The notes under the pieces: model-generated
The model's database searches: none
The model's input: the letters and a program-made list of their open reading frames with translations, nothing else
Told to the model about the DNA's origin: nothing
Shown: one piece after another, positions 9,968 to 18,676 of the stretch
How positions within the stretch are numbered: the stretch's first letter is position 1
Layout of the letters: the number at the start of each line of letters is the position of its first letter
Assembly: GCA_001769655.1 (NCBI GenBank)
Contig: MEPC01000042.1
Location: forward strand, 29,125 to 93,124
Reading direction: 5' to 3'
Origin: Bacteroidetes bacterium RIFCSPLOWO2_12_FULL_37_12
GTDB taxonomy: Bacteria; Bacteroidota; Bacteroidia; 2-12-FULL-37-12
DNA length: 64,000 nt
Position numbers and translations under genes: made by a program

Positions 9968-9995
9968 AGAACCACCAAAATTTATTGTACCTTTG
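9965..9995 (+). promoter_or_regulatory. Candidate Bacteroidota promoter for the small peptide gene
   Basis: TTG (9965-9967), a 20-nt spacer, then TACCTTTG (9988-9995) match the -33 / -7 consensus TTG / TAnnTTTG. The presumed start of transcription is ~10 nt before the ATG at 10013. Confidence 0.6.
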
Positions 9996-10012
9996 TATAA
10001 AAACGAATTTCT

Positions 10013-10183
10013 ATGGAAACCGGATTAACACTTTTGGGATTAGGTATCACCTTTGCCGCATTTATTTTTGCATGGACAGGTAGAAAAATTGTAATTTCAA
10101 AAGACAAACTTATATTGGAAATAAGACAGATCTTCCAGGGATCCAATGGAAGAATTGATGAAATAACTAACCCTATTATTTAA
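10013..10183 (+). CDS. Small membrane protein, 56 aa
   Basis: A 56-codon frame runs from ATG 10013 to TAA 10181-10183. It begins METGLTLLGLGITFAAFIF, one transmembrane segment, followed by a charged tail (RKIVISKDKLILEIRQIF). A good promoter lies 18 nt upstream. I do not recognise the family. Downstream, the +1 frame stays open to TAA 10236 and reads LLFKIADGKRTRDMMREIRKG, a plausible helical continuation, so the original protein may have been ~73 aa. A frameshift near the CCC at 10170-10173 would join them. It precedes a convergent DUF4159 gene. Confidence 0.5.
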   Translation: METGLTLLGLGITFAAFIFAWTGRKIVISKDKLILEIRQIFQGSNGRIDEITNPII

Positions 10184-10252
10184 GATCGCTGATGGTAAGA
10201 GAACCCGTGATATGATGCGCGAAATAAGAAAAGGGTAAAACTTTCTTTCTTC

Positions 10253-10903
10253 TCACCTCCCGCTAAATGCATAACTGATTAAATTGGCTCCCATTTTCAA
10301 CGCCTGCTGTCGTTTTTCTTCCGGGTCATTATGCACATGGGGGTCCTCCCAACCATCGCTCAAATCGCTTTCATAACTATAAAAGCAAACCAAGCGTCCT
10401 TCGTAAAAAATTCCAAAGCCCTGCGGGGGTTTCCCGTCATGTTCATGAACTTTGGGAAGTCCATTCGGGAAATCATATTTCTGATGATAAACAGGATGAT
10501 AAAATGGCACTTCCACGAGTTCCTGCTGAGGAAATAATTTTTTTAATTCATTACGGATAAATTGGTCCATTCCGTAATTGTCATCTATGTGAAGAAATCC
10601 TCCTCCCTTTAAATATTTTCTCAGATTCTCAACGTCAGATGGGGTGAATACAATATTTCCATGTCCTGTAACATGAATAAATGGGAAGTTAAAAATTTCC
10701 GGACTACTTGCTTCTACAATAACCCTTTCAGGATGCAGATTGGTGTTGAGATTTTGATTGCAAAAGGCGATTAAATTCGGAACAGAAGTGGGATTGGCAT
10801 ACCAGTCACCGCCTCCTGAGTATTTAAGCTGAGCAATTTTGATGGTTTGAGATAGTGCCACCATATAAGGGGCGAGAATCAAGGGAAGTAGGAGTTTTTT
10901 CAT
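10253..10903 (-). CDS. DUF4159 domain-containing periplasmic protein
   Basis: This is a 216-aa protein with a short signal peptide (MKKLLLPLILAPYMVALSQ). The remainder is a single DUF4159 domain with its recognisable run KYSGGGDWYANPTSVPNL, a strand ending in FIHVTGHGNIVF, and the glutamine-amidotransferase-like segment LRKYLKGGGFLHIDDNYG. The family is common in Bacteroidota and often sits near MoxR/BatA aerotolerance genes, but none are present here. Biochemical function is unknown. It is the last gene on the minus strand before the small peptide gene. Confidence 0.85.
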   Translation of the reverse strand: MKKLLLPLILAPYMVALSQTIKIAQLKYSGGGDWYANPTSVPNLIAFCNQNLNTNLHPERVIVEASSPEIFNFPFIHVTGHGNIVFTPSDVENLRKYLKGGGFLHIDDNYGMDQFIRNELKKLFPQQELVEVPFYHPVYHQKYDFPNGLPKVHEHDGKPPQGFGIFYEGRLVCFYSYESDLSDGWEDPHVHNDPEEKRQQALKMGANLISYAFSGR

Positions 10904-10930
10904 GTTGTGTATTGTTTAAATATCGAATAA

Positions 10931-10984
10931 TGAACAAGGAAAAATGAATTTCGAAATACTTCATCATTCGAAATTCCTTGTTCA
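10931..10984. repeat. Inverted repeat between DUF4159 gene and rsmE
   Basis: TGAACAAGGAA (10931-10941) pairs with TTCCTTGTTCA (10974-10984), and the interior contains further TTCGAA pairing. It lies 3' of rsmE on the minus strand and may act as a terminator, although no strong T-run follows. Confidence 0.55.
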
Positions 10985-11023
10985 GTATTCATTATTACTT
11001 TTTTTTGATTTGTATAATTTACG

Positions 11024-11725
11024 TTAAGATTTCATTACAGAAAAATAACCAGCAACCAACACCCCCGCTGTCTCAGTACGTAATCGGTTTTGTCCAAGTG
11101 ACACTTGTATAAAACCTTTTTTAACAGCCGATTCCACTTCAGAATTTGTAAAATCCCCTTCAGGACCAATAAGCACAGTGACACTTTGTGTCATTTTGTT
11201 AACGAGGTTTGTAAAAAGAGGTGGTTCCTGATTTGCATTGGCTATTAATTTGATGCCTGAATGTATTCCATCAATAAATTTAAAAAAATCTTCCTGGTTT
11301 TCACATTCTGTAAACCAGGTTTGGCAGGATTGTTTTCCCGCTGAGATTATAATATTTCTGATACGCTCCCTATTTACGTGTCTTTTTTCTGTCCGTTGGC
11401 AATTCAGAAATGTAACGACATCCACCCCCATCTCGGTTGCCTTTTCCACAAACCACTCTAAGCGTCCGGGGTTCTTTAAAGGGGATATGGCTATATGTAG
11501 TTCAGGTCTTTTTCGTTCACTGAAAATTTTTTTATTAATAATTTGAAGATTAACCGAGTTGGTTTTGATTTCTATAATTTTACATTCATAAATGCTCCCA
11601 CGTCCATCTCCTACTGAAATAATATCTCCTGCATTATGCCGCAATGATTTCACACAATGCTTTGCTTCTTCCCCGCTGAGGAGTATGGTGTCTGGATTTA
11701 TTTCTGTTGAATAATATAATTCCAT
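11024..11725 (-). CDS. rsmE: 16S rRNA (uracil(1498)-N(3))-methyltransferase
   Basis: RsmE methylates U1498 of 16S rRNA using S-adenosylmethionine in the cytoplasm. The protein has 233 aa, the usual family length. It shows an N-terminal PUA-like part (LSGEEAKHCVKSLRH, GDIISVGDGRGS) and the SPOUT knot with IGPEGDFTNSEV and the C-terminal SLGQNRLRTETAGVLVAGY, which is diagnostic. It begins one base after the stop of the EnvC-like gene, so the two are probably co-transcribed and perhaps translationally coupled. Confidence 0.96.
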   Translation of the reverse strand: MELYYSTEINPDTILLSGEEAKHCVKSLRHNAGDIISVGDGRGSIYECKIIEIKTNSVNLQIINKKIFSERKRPELHIAISPLKNPGRLEWFVEKATEMGVDVVTFLNCQRTEKRHVNRERIRNIIISAGKQSCQTWFTECENQEDFFKFIDGIHSGIKLIANANQEPPLFTNLVNKMTQSVTVLIGPEGDFTNSEVESAVKKGFIQVSLGQNRLRTETAGVLVAGYFSVMKS

Positions 11726-11726
11726 T

Positions 11727-12950
11727 TTATTTTTTCATCAACCAACTCTGAGGGTCTAATTTATTTTTATCTTTCCAAACCTGAAATTGTAATTCTGTTT
11801 TTCCGTTTTTATCTGTAAACACAGTGCCAATTTCATCTTTAAAATTCAAAGTGACACCGGGTTTTACCACTACATTCTGAAGATTGGCATACACAGTATA
11901 ATAATCGCCATGCTCCACGATAACGGTTTGTTCCATACCGGGAACTGAAGCAATGGTAACCACTTTTCCTTTGTGTACGCAACGTGCCACTTCCCCTTTG
12001 TAGGTTTGAATATCCACTCCGTTGTTTTCGATTTTAACATCCCTGAAAACAGGATGTTCACGCACGCCAAACTCTTTTGAAATAAATCCATTCGCTACGG
12101 GCCATAACATGCTCCCTTTATTTTTTGCAAATGCGTTTGAAATAACATCTGCTTCCGGTGTCCTTCCGATTTTTGCTTCTTTTTCTTTTTTCTTTCTCAT
12201 CTCTTCTTTAATAATGGAATCAATTAACGTATCTAATTTCCGCACTTGCGCTTCCCTGAAACGGATTTCCTTTTTTAACTTGCTTTCCATGGATTTTAAT
12301 TCTTTCACAAAATGGTCTTTTTGATTCCGTGATTGGGAAAGTTTTTTTTGCTCCATGATTTCCTGAGCCAGTAATCTAGATTTTTCATTTTTCCTGTCAT
12401 TCAATTCTTCAATTTCCTTACCCAGCATATTTTGTATCTTATCAATTTCCATCATTTGTGATTTACGTGATTCTGTATATTGCTTAAGATATTTCATTCT
12501 CATTCTAAGTTGATTAAATGAATTAGAAGCAAATAAAAACATGAGACGTTGTTTCTGATTCATGGATTTGGAAGAGGTGTAAATCATTTTTCCGTACTCA
12601 TCCTTTAATTTTTTTAAGTCGCCTTGCAGGGCAATCACAATACTTTCACTTTCTCTGAGTTCCCCATCGGTAATTTTAATTTCTTTTTGAATGAGGCGAA
12701 TCAAACGTTCTTGTCCGGCAATTGCTTCCGCCAACGCTTTTACCTGACTTACGGTAACCTCTTTTTCCTGCTGGGTTTCTTTTAAAATTTTTTGTGCTGA
12801 TTCTATTTTCTGCAATTCATTTTTGCGCTGGTTTTCGTACTCAGTGCGGGATTTTTTTTTCTTCTGCGCGTATAAAAAATGCGTGTCACTTAGTATAAAA
12901 AAAACTAGGAGGAGAAGGGGAAGAAATATGGTACGGGGAATAAATTGCAT
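11727..12950 (-). CDS. EnvC-like murein hydrolase activator (degenerate M23 domain)
   Basis: This 407-aa periplasmic protein has a signal peptide (residues 1-28), a long coiled coil (~30-240) and a C-terminal LytM/M23 fold (~285-405). The zinc ligands of active M23 enzymes are lost: the HxGxD motif reads NNGVDI, and the C-terminal HxH region reads LQFQVWK. This pattern is that of EnvC/NlpD-type activators of cell-wall amidases, not of a peptidase. In Bacteroidota the gene normally follows a DUF4292 gene. Here a TPR gene has come between them. rsmE follows one base downstream. Confidence 0.88.
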   Translation of the reverse strand: MQFIPRTIFLPLLLLVFFILSDTHFLYAQKKKKSRTEYENQRKNELQKIESAQKILKETQQEKEVTVSQVKALAEAIAGQERLIRLIQKEIKITDGELRESESIVIALQGDLKKLKDEYGKMIYTSSKSMNQKQRLMFLFASNSFNQLRMRMKYLKQYTESRKSQMMEIDKIQNMLGKEIEELNDRKNEKSRLLAQEIMEQKKLSQSRNQKDHFVKELKSMESKLKKEIRFREAQVRKLDTLIDSIIKEEMRKKKEKEAKIGRTPEADVISNAFAKNKGSMLWPVANGFISKEFGVREHPVFRDVKIENNGVDIQTYKGEVARCVHKGKVVTIASVPGMEQTVIVEHGDYYTVYANLQNVVVKPGVTLNFKDEIGTVFTDKNGKTELQFQVWKDKNKLDPQSWLMKK

Positions 12951-12981
12951 TTAATTTTTTTTTGATGTTGGATATTTGAAG

Positions 12982-13029
12982 AGTAGGTTTAAGTATCTGC
13001 CGCACTAACAAAACTACATTCTTAAATCA
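12982..13029. repeat. Direct repeat copy 1 flanking the TPR/membrane gene
   Basis: This ~48-bp stretch, with core AGGTTTAAGTATCTGCCGCA and ending CTTAAAT, matches the copy at 14857-14904 in the same orientation. Its ends (GGTTTAAG / CTTAAAc) are inversely related. The two copies bracket the TPR gene at 13135-14712. Confidence 0.65.
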
Positions 13030-13074
13030 TATTTACTTTTAATTTATAATTTTACATTTTACATTCAAAGAGAA

Positions 13075-13093
13075 GGTTTAAGTACCTTAAACC
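13075..13093. repeat. Palindrome GGTTTAAG-TAC-CTTAAACC
   Basis: A perfect 8-bp inverted repeat with a 3-nt centre uses the same GGTTTAAG terminus as the neighbouring direct repeats. A GAGGG/CCCTC hairpin follows at ~13096-13114, 3' of the minus-strand TPR gene, and could serve as its terminator. Confidence 0.6.
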
Positions 13094-13134
13094 GGAGGGT
13101 CTTCCCGCCCTCTCACCTTCCTCCGTTCACCCTT

Positions 13135-14712
13135 TCACCCCTTCACCCCTCCCTCCTTTAAAATCCTCCTCCTCACCCACCGCTCGCAAACCGCATGAAA
13201 CGGAAAGATAAGAGCCGCAATGATGGCATTGATAAGTAACTTTAATCCAGGGGCGCCGCCGGTGAAAAACTCTACATAAGGGTCTATAAGCACGAGGATA
13301 AATTCAAAAAAGATTAAAAATACCATGAATATCATTATCTCAGCAAGTTTGGGATTTATATTCATTTTCCCCAAGAACAAAATTGTAATGATAAGCCCAA
13401 CCATGCCAAGCACTATCAGTGAATATTGCAGATGGTCTCTTCGTTCTCTGGATTCTGCTTCTATTCTCAATCTTTCTTTTTCATTTTGTTCTTTTTGAAA
13501 CTGTAGTTTTTCAAATTCATATTTTGCTTCAATTCTTCCAATGTCTTTGTTTTTCTCATTGTTGAAAATACTATCCCTTAAATAAAATGCATTCTGAAGG
13601 TGAATATACGCGTTTTTGAAATCCCCATTTTTAAAATAACATTCAGCGATTGATTTGTTTGCCTGCATTTCTTCCGGTTTGGCACCCGTTTTACCTGTGT
13701 AATACAATGATTTTTTAAAATATTTTAACCCCTCATCGTATTTTTTTTTTATTAGATTCGCATGTGCCAGCACGTTGTAAGTATAACCTAAAAAATATTC
13801 ATCATTTAATTCTTTTCCAATAATAAGCGCTTTTTCAAAAAGATCGATTGCTGAATCAAGTAAACCGTAACTATCCATATTTCTACCGGGATACGAATTT
13901 TTTTCATAATTTACTTTATCTTGTTCGTATAACAAAATATCAAGTTCACCCATGCTAAGCATGGAAATAACAATTCCTCTTTTATCTCCGAGCTTTTTTC
14001 TTAGATTAAAACTTTCCATATAGTATGTTTTGGCATCGTCATGTTTTTGTTGAATTTCGAAAATCACCCCGATATTGTTAAGCGTATTTGCCATTTCAAC
14101 ATTTTCAAGATGTTCTTTATTATAGATGTCTAAACTTTTAAAATAAAATTCAAGTGACTTGCTAAAATTACCCTGATTTTTGTAAATAATCCCTATGTTA
14201 TTTAAACAAGTGGCTTCTCCTTTCCTGTCTTTAACTTCTTCTTTTATTTTTAAGCTCTTAAAATAATATTTTAACGCCTGCACATATTCTCCCTGGTTTT
14301 CATAAATTATTCCTATATTAATATTTGAATTGCTTATTTCTTTCGGATCGCCTAATTCTATGCGCAGATTTAAACTTTTTGTAAAATACTTCAAAGAGAC
14401 AGTCAAATCACCCCTGTTTAAGTATATAATACCTATTTCATTAAACACATTGGATAAAATATATTTATTATTTAACTTTTTACAATAAGCAATGACCGTA
14501 TCTGAGTACAATAATGCTCTATTATATTCTCCGATTCTGGAAAGTAATTGGACCATTCTGTAATAATATTTTATATTATTTGTATCTGTTTTTTCCTTTG
14601 AAATTTTAACCAAAAGAGAATCAAGAGCATTGCTTTGTGAAAAGCTACTATTTCCAAAAAAAAGTAAAAATAGAAAAAGGAGTTTTAAAGGAATCCTGAT
14701 TTTTAAAAACAT
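13135..14712 (-). CDS. TPR-repeat protein with C-terminal membrane module
   Basis: This 525-aa protein has a signal peptide (~1-25). At least six tetratricopeptide repeats (~40-380) have the Bacteroidota ALKYYFKSLKI / LNNIGIIYKNQGNFSKSLEFY pattern. A basic coiled coil follows (~385-425, EKNKDIGRIEAKYEFEKLQF onward), and then three or four membrane segments to the C-terminus, including MIFMVFLIFFEFILVLIDP and LKLLINAIIAALIFPFHAV. Such proteins usually end in a signalling output, which is missing here. The C-terminal module is shared with the partial gene at 63666-64000. The gene lies inside an otherwise conserved cluster and is flanked by direct repeats, suggesting later insertion. Confidence 0.8.
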   Translation of the reverse strand: MFLKIRIPLKLLFLFLLFFGNSSFSQSNALDSLLVKISKEKTDTNNIKYYYRMVQLLSRIGEYNRALLYSDTVIAYCKKLNNKYILSNVFNEIGIIYLNRGDLTVSLKYFTKSLNLRIELGDPKEISNSNINIGIIYENQGEYVQALKYYFKSLKIKEEVKDRKGEATCLNNIGIIYKNQGNFSKSLEFYFKSLDIYNKEHLENVEMANTLNNIGVIFEIQQKHDDAKTYYMESFNLRKKLGDKRGIVISMLSMGELDILLYEQDKVNYEKNSYPGRNMDSYGLLDSAIDLFEKALIIGKELNDEYFLGYTYNVLAHANLIKKKYDEGLKYFKKSLYYTGKTGAKPEEMQANKSIAECYFKNGDFKNAYIHLQNAFYLRDSIFNNEKNKDIGRIEAKYEFEKLQFQKEQNEKERLRIEAESRERRDHLQYSLIVLGMVGLIITILFLGKMNINPKLAEIMIFMVFLIFFEFILVLIDPYVEFFTGGAPGLKLLINAIIAALIFPFHAVCERWVRRRILKEGGVKG

Positions 14713-14856
14713 AAAATAATTGTTACTGTTAAGACCAATGTAGTAATAAGCAAGTTAAATTTTACCACAAAAGTAGAGTTAAAATTAGATTTTGTATTTT
14801 GAGGTGGGGGAAAATTTTTTTTCTTTCTTTGCAAAGTTACAAACTTTGTTTCATAG

Positions 14857-14904
14857 ATAAGTTTAAGTACCTGCCGCACTTACTTACCTACATGCTTAAA
14901 CCAG
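14857..14904. repeat. Direct repeat copy 2 flanking the TPR/membrane gene
   Basis: The core AAGTTTAAGTACCTGCCGCA matches 12982-13029. A further partial copy of the end (CATGCTTAAACCA) occurs at 14926-14938. The rest of the 231-bp gap is AT-rich and I see no gene in it. Confidence 0.65.
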
Positions 14905-14943
14905 ATTTGCGCGCTTATTTAGTTACATGCTTAAACCAAAAAA

Positions 14944-15813
14944 TCATTCCTGTTTTACGTTGCTATTTTGTGTGAAAGGTAATTTAAGTCCCGGAATATC
15001 TTTCTCAAGTTTGGTATGTTTTGCTGTCATTATAATTTTAAATTCATTACCCGAAACATCTACTTTTGAATAAAATGGAAAAATTAATCCATCTGTTTCT
15101 CTGTAGTCATCATAATTTGCCAATAAAGAATCTTTCCCGTCTATAGAAAGCTTAAGCTGATTCAAATGATAATTGGTTCTATTAATCCACGATATCCCTT
15201 TCAATTCTTTTGAATCAAGAGAGCAAACGAGCAAAGTAGAATCTGTGTTGAGTGGAACCAGTGTAAAAGCATTTGGAATAAATTCACCGGATATGGCAAG
15301 CTCAACGAATTTGTAAGTGATAGAGGCGTGTAGCCACTTGGAAAGAGAATCATAAGAAAATTTTAAATACTGATTTTGCAGACGATTATTTATGAAAATA
15401 CTATCCTGACGAAACAGAACCCTCACCGCTTCAATCCCCAGAAAAGGTGTCACAGAAGCCCATATAGCACTATCTTTTACAATGCGTATAGTAGCAGGAC
15501 TGCTGTATTTCTTTCCATTCATTTCCATCTCTACTTTCGTTCTGATGCTGAGATTCTGAAAACGATTTTGCTTTTCCAACAACGTATTAATAATATTTTC
15601 ATTAGCAGTGGTTTTAACCGGTTCAGGTCTCTTTTTCAAAGAACGGCAAGAAAAGAGGGTAGAGCATACGATTGCGAGAAGTATTTGGTAGTTGGTTAAG
15701 GAAAAAAATAATTTTTTGAAATACGATATGGGGTATCGGGTATCGGGATATAGGGGTATAGGGGTATAGGGGGATAGGGGTATAGGGGGAAAAAACAATC
15801 GGAATTTATTCAT
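14944..15813 (-). CDS. DUF4292 lipoprotein (LolA-like fold)
   Basis: This DUF4292 protein of the LolA/outer-membrane-lipoprotein-carrier-like group probably acts in envelope lipoprotein or lipid handling. I choose the ATG at 15813, which overlaps the upstream stop by 8 bp; the first ATG, at 15843, would overlap more. A lipobox-like segment ends at the cysteine of LLAIVCSTLFSC, followed by a beta-rich domain (LSIRTKVEMEMNGKKYSSPA, TPFLGIEAVRVLF). Oddly, ~24 residues of low complexity (PPIPLSPYTPIPLYP...) precede the signal segment. They are encoded by a 7/8-bp tandem repeat, and no other start codon exists between them and the lipobox. Confidence 0.82.
   Translation of the reverse strand: MNKFRLFFPPIPLSPYTPIPLYPDTRYPISYFKKLFFSLTNYQILLAIVCSTLFSCRSLKKRPEPVKTTANENIINTLLEKQNRFQNLSIRTKVEMEMNGKKYSSPATIRIVKDSAIWASVTPFLGIEAVRVLFRQDSIFINNRLQNQYLKFSYDSLSKWLHASITYKFVELAISGEFIPNAFTLVPLNTDSTLLVCSLDSKELKGISWINRTNYHLNQLKLSIDGKDSLLANYDDYRETDGLIFPFYSKVDVSGNEFKIIMTAKHTKLEKDIPGLKLPFTQNSNVKQE
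15740..15791. repeat. 7/8-bp tandem repeat inside the DUF4292 gene start
   Basis: Units GGGTATC, then AGGGGTAT and AGGGGGAT, run in tandem within the first ~30 codons of the minus-strand DUF4292 gene. Unit loss or gain would change the reading frame relative to the only available start codons. Confidence 0.8.
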
Positions 15814-17551
15814 ATAACAGGCGGGTAGAAATTTTTTTATCAAGAAATTCAGAGCCGTTTCCGAGTTGTTTCGCTTTTAACCAATACTCAAAAGCACCCT
15901 CTTTATCATTTAAGCGGAAAAGGATGTCACCCAGATGTTCAACGATGACGGAATTGGGAGAATGGGAAACTGCTTTTTCAAGAAATTGCTTTGCTTTTTC
16001 ATAATTCTGCATCTTATATAAAATCCAACCATACGTATCGAGATAGGTGGAATTATCAGGATAATATTCAACCAACCGGCGCCCCATTTCTTCGGCTTTT
16101 TCAAGATTTTTCCCTCTGAGTGATAGAAAATAGGAATAATTATTCAAGGCATGTGCATTATCTCTCTCAAAACGCAAGACAGTTTCATAAGCGCTATCGC
16201 TTTCTTCATGCATTTTTGTACCATTGTAGGCATCTCCCAGAAGTGAATAAAATTGAATGAAAAGCTGAATGTCACCGGAAGAAAGTTTGGCTCCTCTTTC
16301 CAACGACTTTATGGCTTTTTTATAATTTTTTTTCTGAAGATTAGCATTTCCATTAAATAACAATATGATAGGATGATTCGGATACAATTCAATGGCTTGC
16401 TCTGAATGATTTAATAAATCATCAATACGATTTAATTCTGATTCAATCAGCAAGATCTGTTGCCATAATTGAAAAGGGGGATTTTTAAATTGGGAAGCCG
16501 TAAGGTAGGATTTCAATGCATCATCGTTTCTTTTTGCGCGGTATAAAAGGTCTCCGTATAACGTATGGGAACGTGGGTTATCGAGGTATTGATTTACGAA
16601 AGTTTCACCCATTGATAAAATTAAATCCCTGAGGGAATCATCTACGGTAATAAAGGAAAGATTATTGTATAAAATTCTTTCTTTGGTTTCAAAGTCAACC
16701 TGCTGATTAATAATTACTTTTTCTAATTCCTTGCAGGCATTATAAAATTCACCCTTCCCCCGGTAAATTTCCGATAGCCCCAGATGAGCCAGATGATTGG
16801 AGGGCTCTATTTCCAATATTTTTTGATATACAACCTTAGCTTGCTCATGGCGACTGTTTGTGAATAGTAAGAAAGCATGTTTTACAAGCAGGTCCGTTTC
16901 AGCTGGGAATTTTTCAATCAGCTTTTCACCGGTGATGATGGCATCATCGAGCCGGTTAAGTTGCAGGAATATTTTTTGTTTCTGAAGAGAAACCTCCGGG
17001 GTCAGTCCTATTTTTTTTTCAATTTGATTATAGGTTTTCAGTGCCTCTTCCGGTTGACTGTTATACAGGTATAATCCTGCTAACTCAAACAAATATTCTT
17101 CGGAAGCAGATACCTCTTCGATTAGTTTTTTTATTATTTTAATGGCATCCGGAAATTGCAGTAATGCTTCATATACATTTGAAAGCAACTGATAATAATA
17201 TTCGTTCCGGTTATCCAAACTAATGGCATTCTGTGCATAAGGAAGTGCGTTATTGTAAAAACCCTGAGAAAATAAAATCAACCCGATTTGATAATAAGCG
17301 GCATCGTTTTTTGAATTTTGCTGTATGACCTTTTCAAAATAATTTATGGCGCTGTTAAAATTGCCCAGCATGTACTCACGCATGCCTTCTACAAATAGCG
17401 TATTTTCCTCGAGCGGGAACTCTCCTTTTTCCTTAGAACCATTAAAGAAACCAAATTTGCCCTTGGTTTTCTCCTGCGAAAAAAGCGAGACGGATTGCCA
17501 GCAGAGCAACGCAGGAAATAGTAGAAATAATATAAAAAGCCGTGATTTCAT
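15806..17551 (-). CDS. TPR-repeat protein, envelope
   Basis: This 581-aa protein has a signal peptide (~1-26) and about a dozen TPR units from residue ~50 to the end (for example EGMREYMLGNFNSAINYFEKV, ALNNYSYFLSLRGKNLEKAEE and LDTYGWILYKMQNYEKAKQF). It is a helical scaffold likely in the periplasm. The flippase / dut / nucleotidyltransferase / TPR / DUF4292 order is conserved in many Bacteroidota, so the gene probably belongs to an envelope-biogenesis unit. It overlaps the start of the DUF4292 gene by 8 bp. Confidence 0.88.
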   Translation of the reverse strand: MKSRLFILFLLFPALLCWQSVSLFSQEKTKGKFGFFNGSKEKGEFPLEENTLFVEGMREYMLGNFNSAINYFEKVIQQNSKNDAAYYQIGLILFSQGFYNNALPYAQNAISLDNRNEYYYQLLSNVYEALLQFPDAIKIIKKLIEEVSASEEYLFELAGLYLYNSQPEEALKTYNQIEKKIGLTPEVSLQKQKIFLQLNRLDDAIITGEKLIEKFPAETDLLVKHAFLLFTNSRHEQAKVVYQKILEIEPSNHLAHLGLSEIYRGKGEFYNACKELEKVIINQQVDFETKERILYNNLSFITVDDSLRDLILSMGETFVNQYLDNPRSHTLYGDLLYRAKRNDDALKSYLTASQFKNPPFQLWQQILLIESELNRIDDLLNHSEQAIELYPNHPIILLFNGNANLQKKNYKKAIKSLERGAKLSSGDIQLFIQFYSLLGDAYNGTKMHEESDSAYETVLRFERDNAHALNNYSYFLSLRGKNLEKAEEMGRRLVEYYPDNSTYLDTYGWILYKMQNYEKAKQFLEKAVSHSPNSVIVEHLGDILFRLNDKEGAFEYWLKAKQLGNGSEFLDKKISTRLLYE

Positions 17552-17633
17552 TTTCTTATTATACGAAGATACGAAAAAAAATTAAAACAAATGTAATCTG
17601 ATTTTAGAATGATTTATTTTTAGTTAAAATGCT

Positions 17634-17662
17634 TTATGGTTAAATGGCTAAATGGTTAAATG
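17634..17662. repeat. TGGTTAAA-type tandem repeat
   Basis: About three 8-bp ATGGTTAA/ATGGCTAA units lie at the 3' end of the nucleotidyltransferase gene and upstream of the TPR gene. Confidence 0.6.
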
Positions 17663-17671
17663 TACATGAAA

Positions 17672-18676
17672 TCAACTTTTTGCGGTGGAATAATCGCCCA
17701 AATTCAAACTTTGTAATACGCCTTTTACTTCTGTATGGTTGCCAATCATGGAATTCTCAAGATTAACCCGGGTTAAATTGCTATTATCACGAATCATGGA
17801 GTTACTGATTATAGAGTTAGTAATATGACAATTTTTTCCGATGGAGATATGTGGACCGATAACTGAATTGCTAATTTTTGTTCCTGCTCCAATACTAACC
17901 GGTTGAATCAACGTTGTATTTTCGAGTAGGACATCCTGAGAAATCAACGATTGATTTTTAATAAAATCCAGATACCGTTTATGAGAACTTAACGATACCT
18001 CCACGTTCCCGAAATCGAGCCATTCATCCACTTTTCCCGGAAGGAGTTTTAACCCTTTTTTCTTCATATTTTCCATAGCGTTGGTTAACTGATATTCTCC
18101 TTTGTCTTTGATATTATTTTCTATAAGATATTCCAGCTCCTTGCACAAATTTTCCCCATCCTTGAAAAAATATATTCCAATGATAGCAAGGTCAGAAACA
18201 AACTCCGAGGGTTTCTCTACAAAATCAGTAATTACATTTTCCTTATTTAATTTAACCACACCAAACTGTCTTGGATCTTCCACTTTTTTTACCCAGATTA
18301 CCCCGTCAGCGTTTTTATCAAGCTGAAAATCCGTTTTAAACAAGGTGTCGGCAAAAGCAATAATCACCGGTCCTTTAAGTACCGGTTTGGCACAAAGTAT
18401 AGCGTGTGCGGTTCCTAACGCTGTCTGCTGGTAATGAATACTGGAAGTACAATTGAGCCGTTTTGCGATTTGAGCCAACTCTATCTCGGTTTCTTGTCCA
18501 AAATGCCCGGTAACGAAAGCAATTTCGCCGAGTTTGCCAGGATTCATTTTAGCAATGTCAATTAAAAGCCACTCAACGATGGATTTACCTGCAACAGGTA
18601 AGAGTGGTTTTGGAGTTGTTAAAGTATGCGGGCGCATTCTCTTGCCTGCGCCTGCCATTGGGACGATGATGTTCAT
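17672..18676 (-). CDS. Sugar-phosphate nucleotidyltransferase with left-handed beta-helix
   Basis: This is a 334-aa NDP-sugar pyrophosphorylase of the RmlA/GlmU-like group. The N-terminal nucleotide-binding motif is VPMAGAGKRMRPHTLTTPKP, with PLLPVAGKSIVEWLL following. IIAFADTLF corresponds to the metal-binding Asp region, and VEKPSEF is a typical substrate-loop motif. The C-terminal ~80 residues are hexapeptide repeats (SIGAGTKISNSVIGPHISIG) forming a left-handed beta-helix. The sugar cannot be read from sequence, and cell-envelope polysaccharide precursors are likely from the context. Confidence 0.88.
   Translation of the reverse strand: MNIIVPMAGAGKRMRPHTLTTPKPLLPVAGKSIVEWLLIDIAKMNPGKLGEIAFVTGHFGQETEIELAQIAKRLNCTSSIHYQQTALGTAHAILCAKPVLKGPVIIAFADTLFKTDFQLDKNADGVIWVKKVEDPRQFGVVKLNKENVITDFVEKPSEFVSDLAIIGIYFFKDGENLCKELEYLIENNIKDKGEYQLTNAMENMKKKGLKLLPGKVDEWLDFGNVEVSLSSHKRYLDFIKNQSLISQDVLLENTTLIQPVSIGAGTKISNSVIGPHISIGKNCHITNSIISNSMIRDNSNLTRVNLENSMIGNHTEVKGVLQSLNLGDYSTAKS

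Noticed and set aside
12022..12324. 100-aa plus-strand frame inside the EnvC-like gene
   Set aside because: It is a shadow of the minus-strand coding sequence with no start context or family resemblance.
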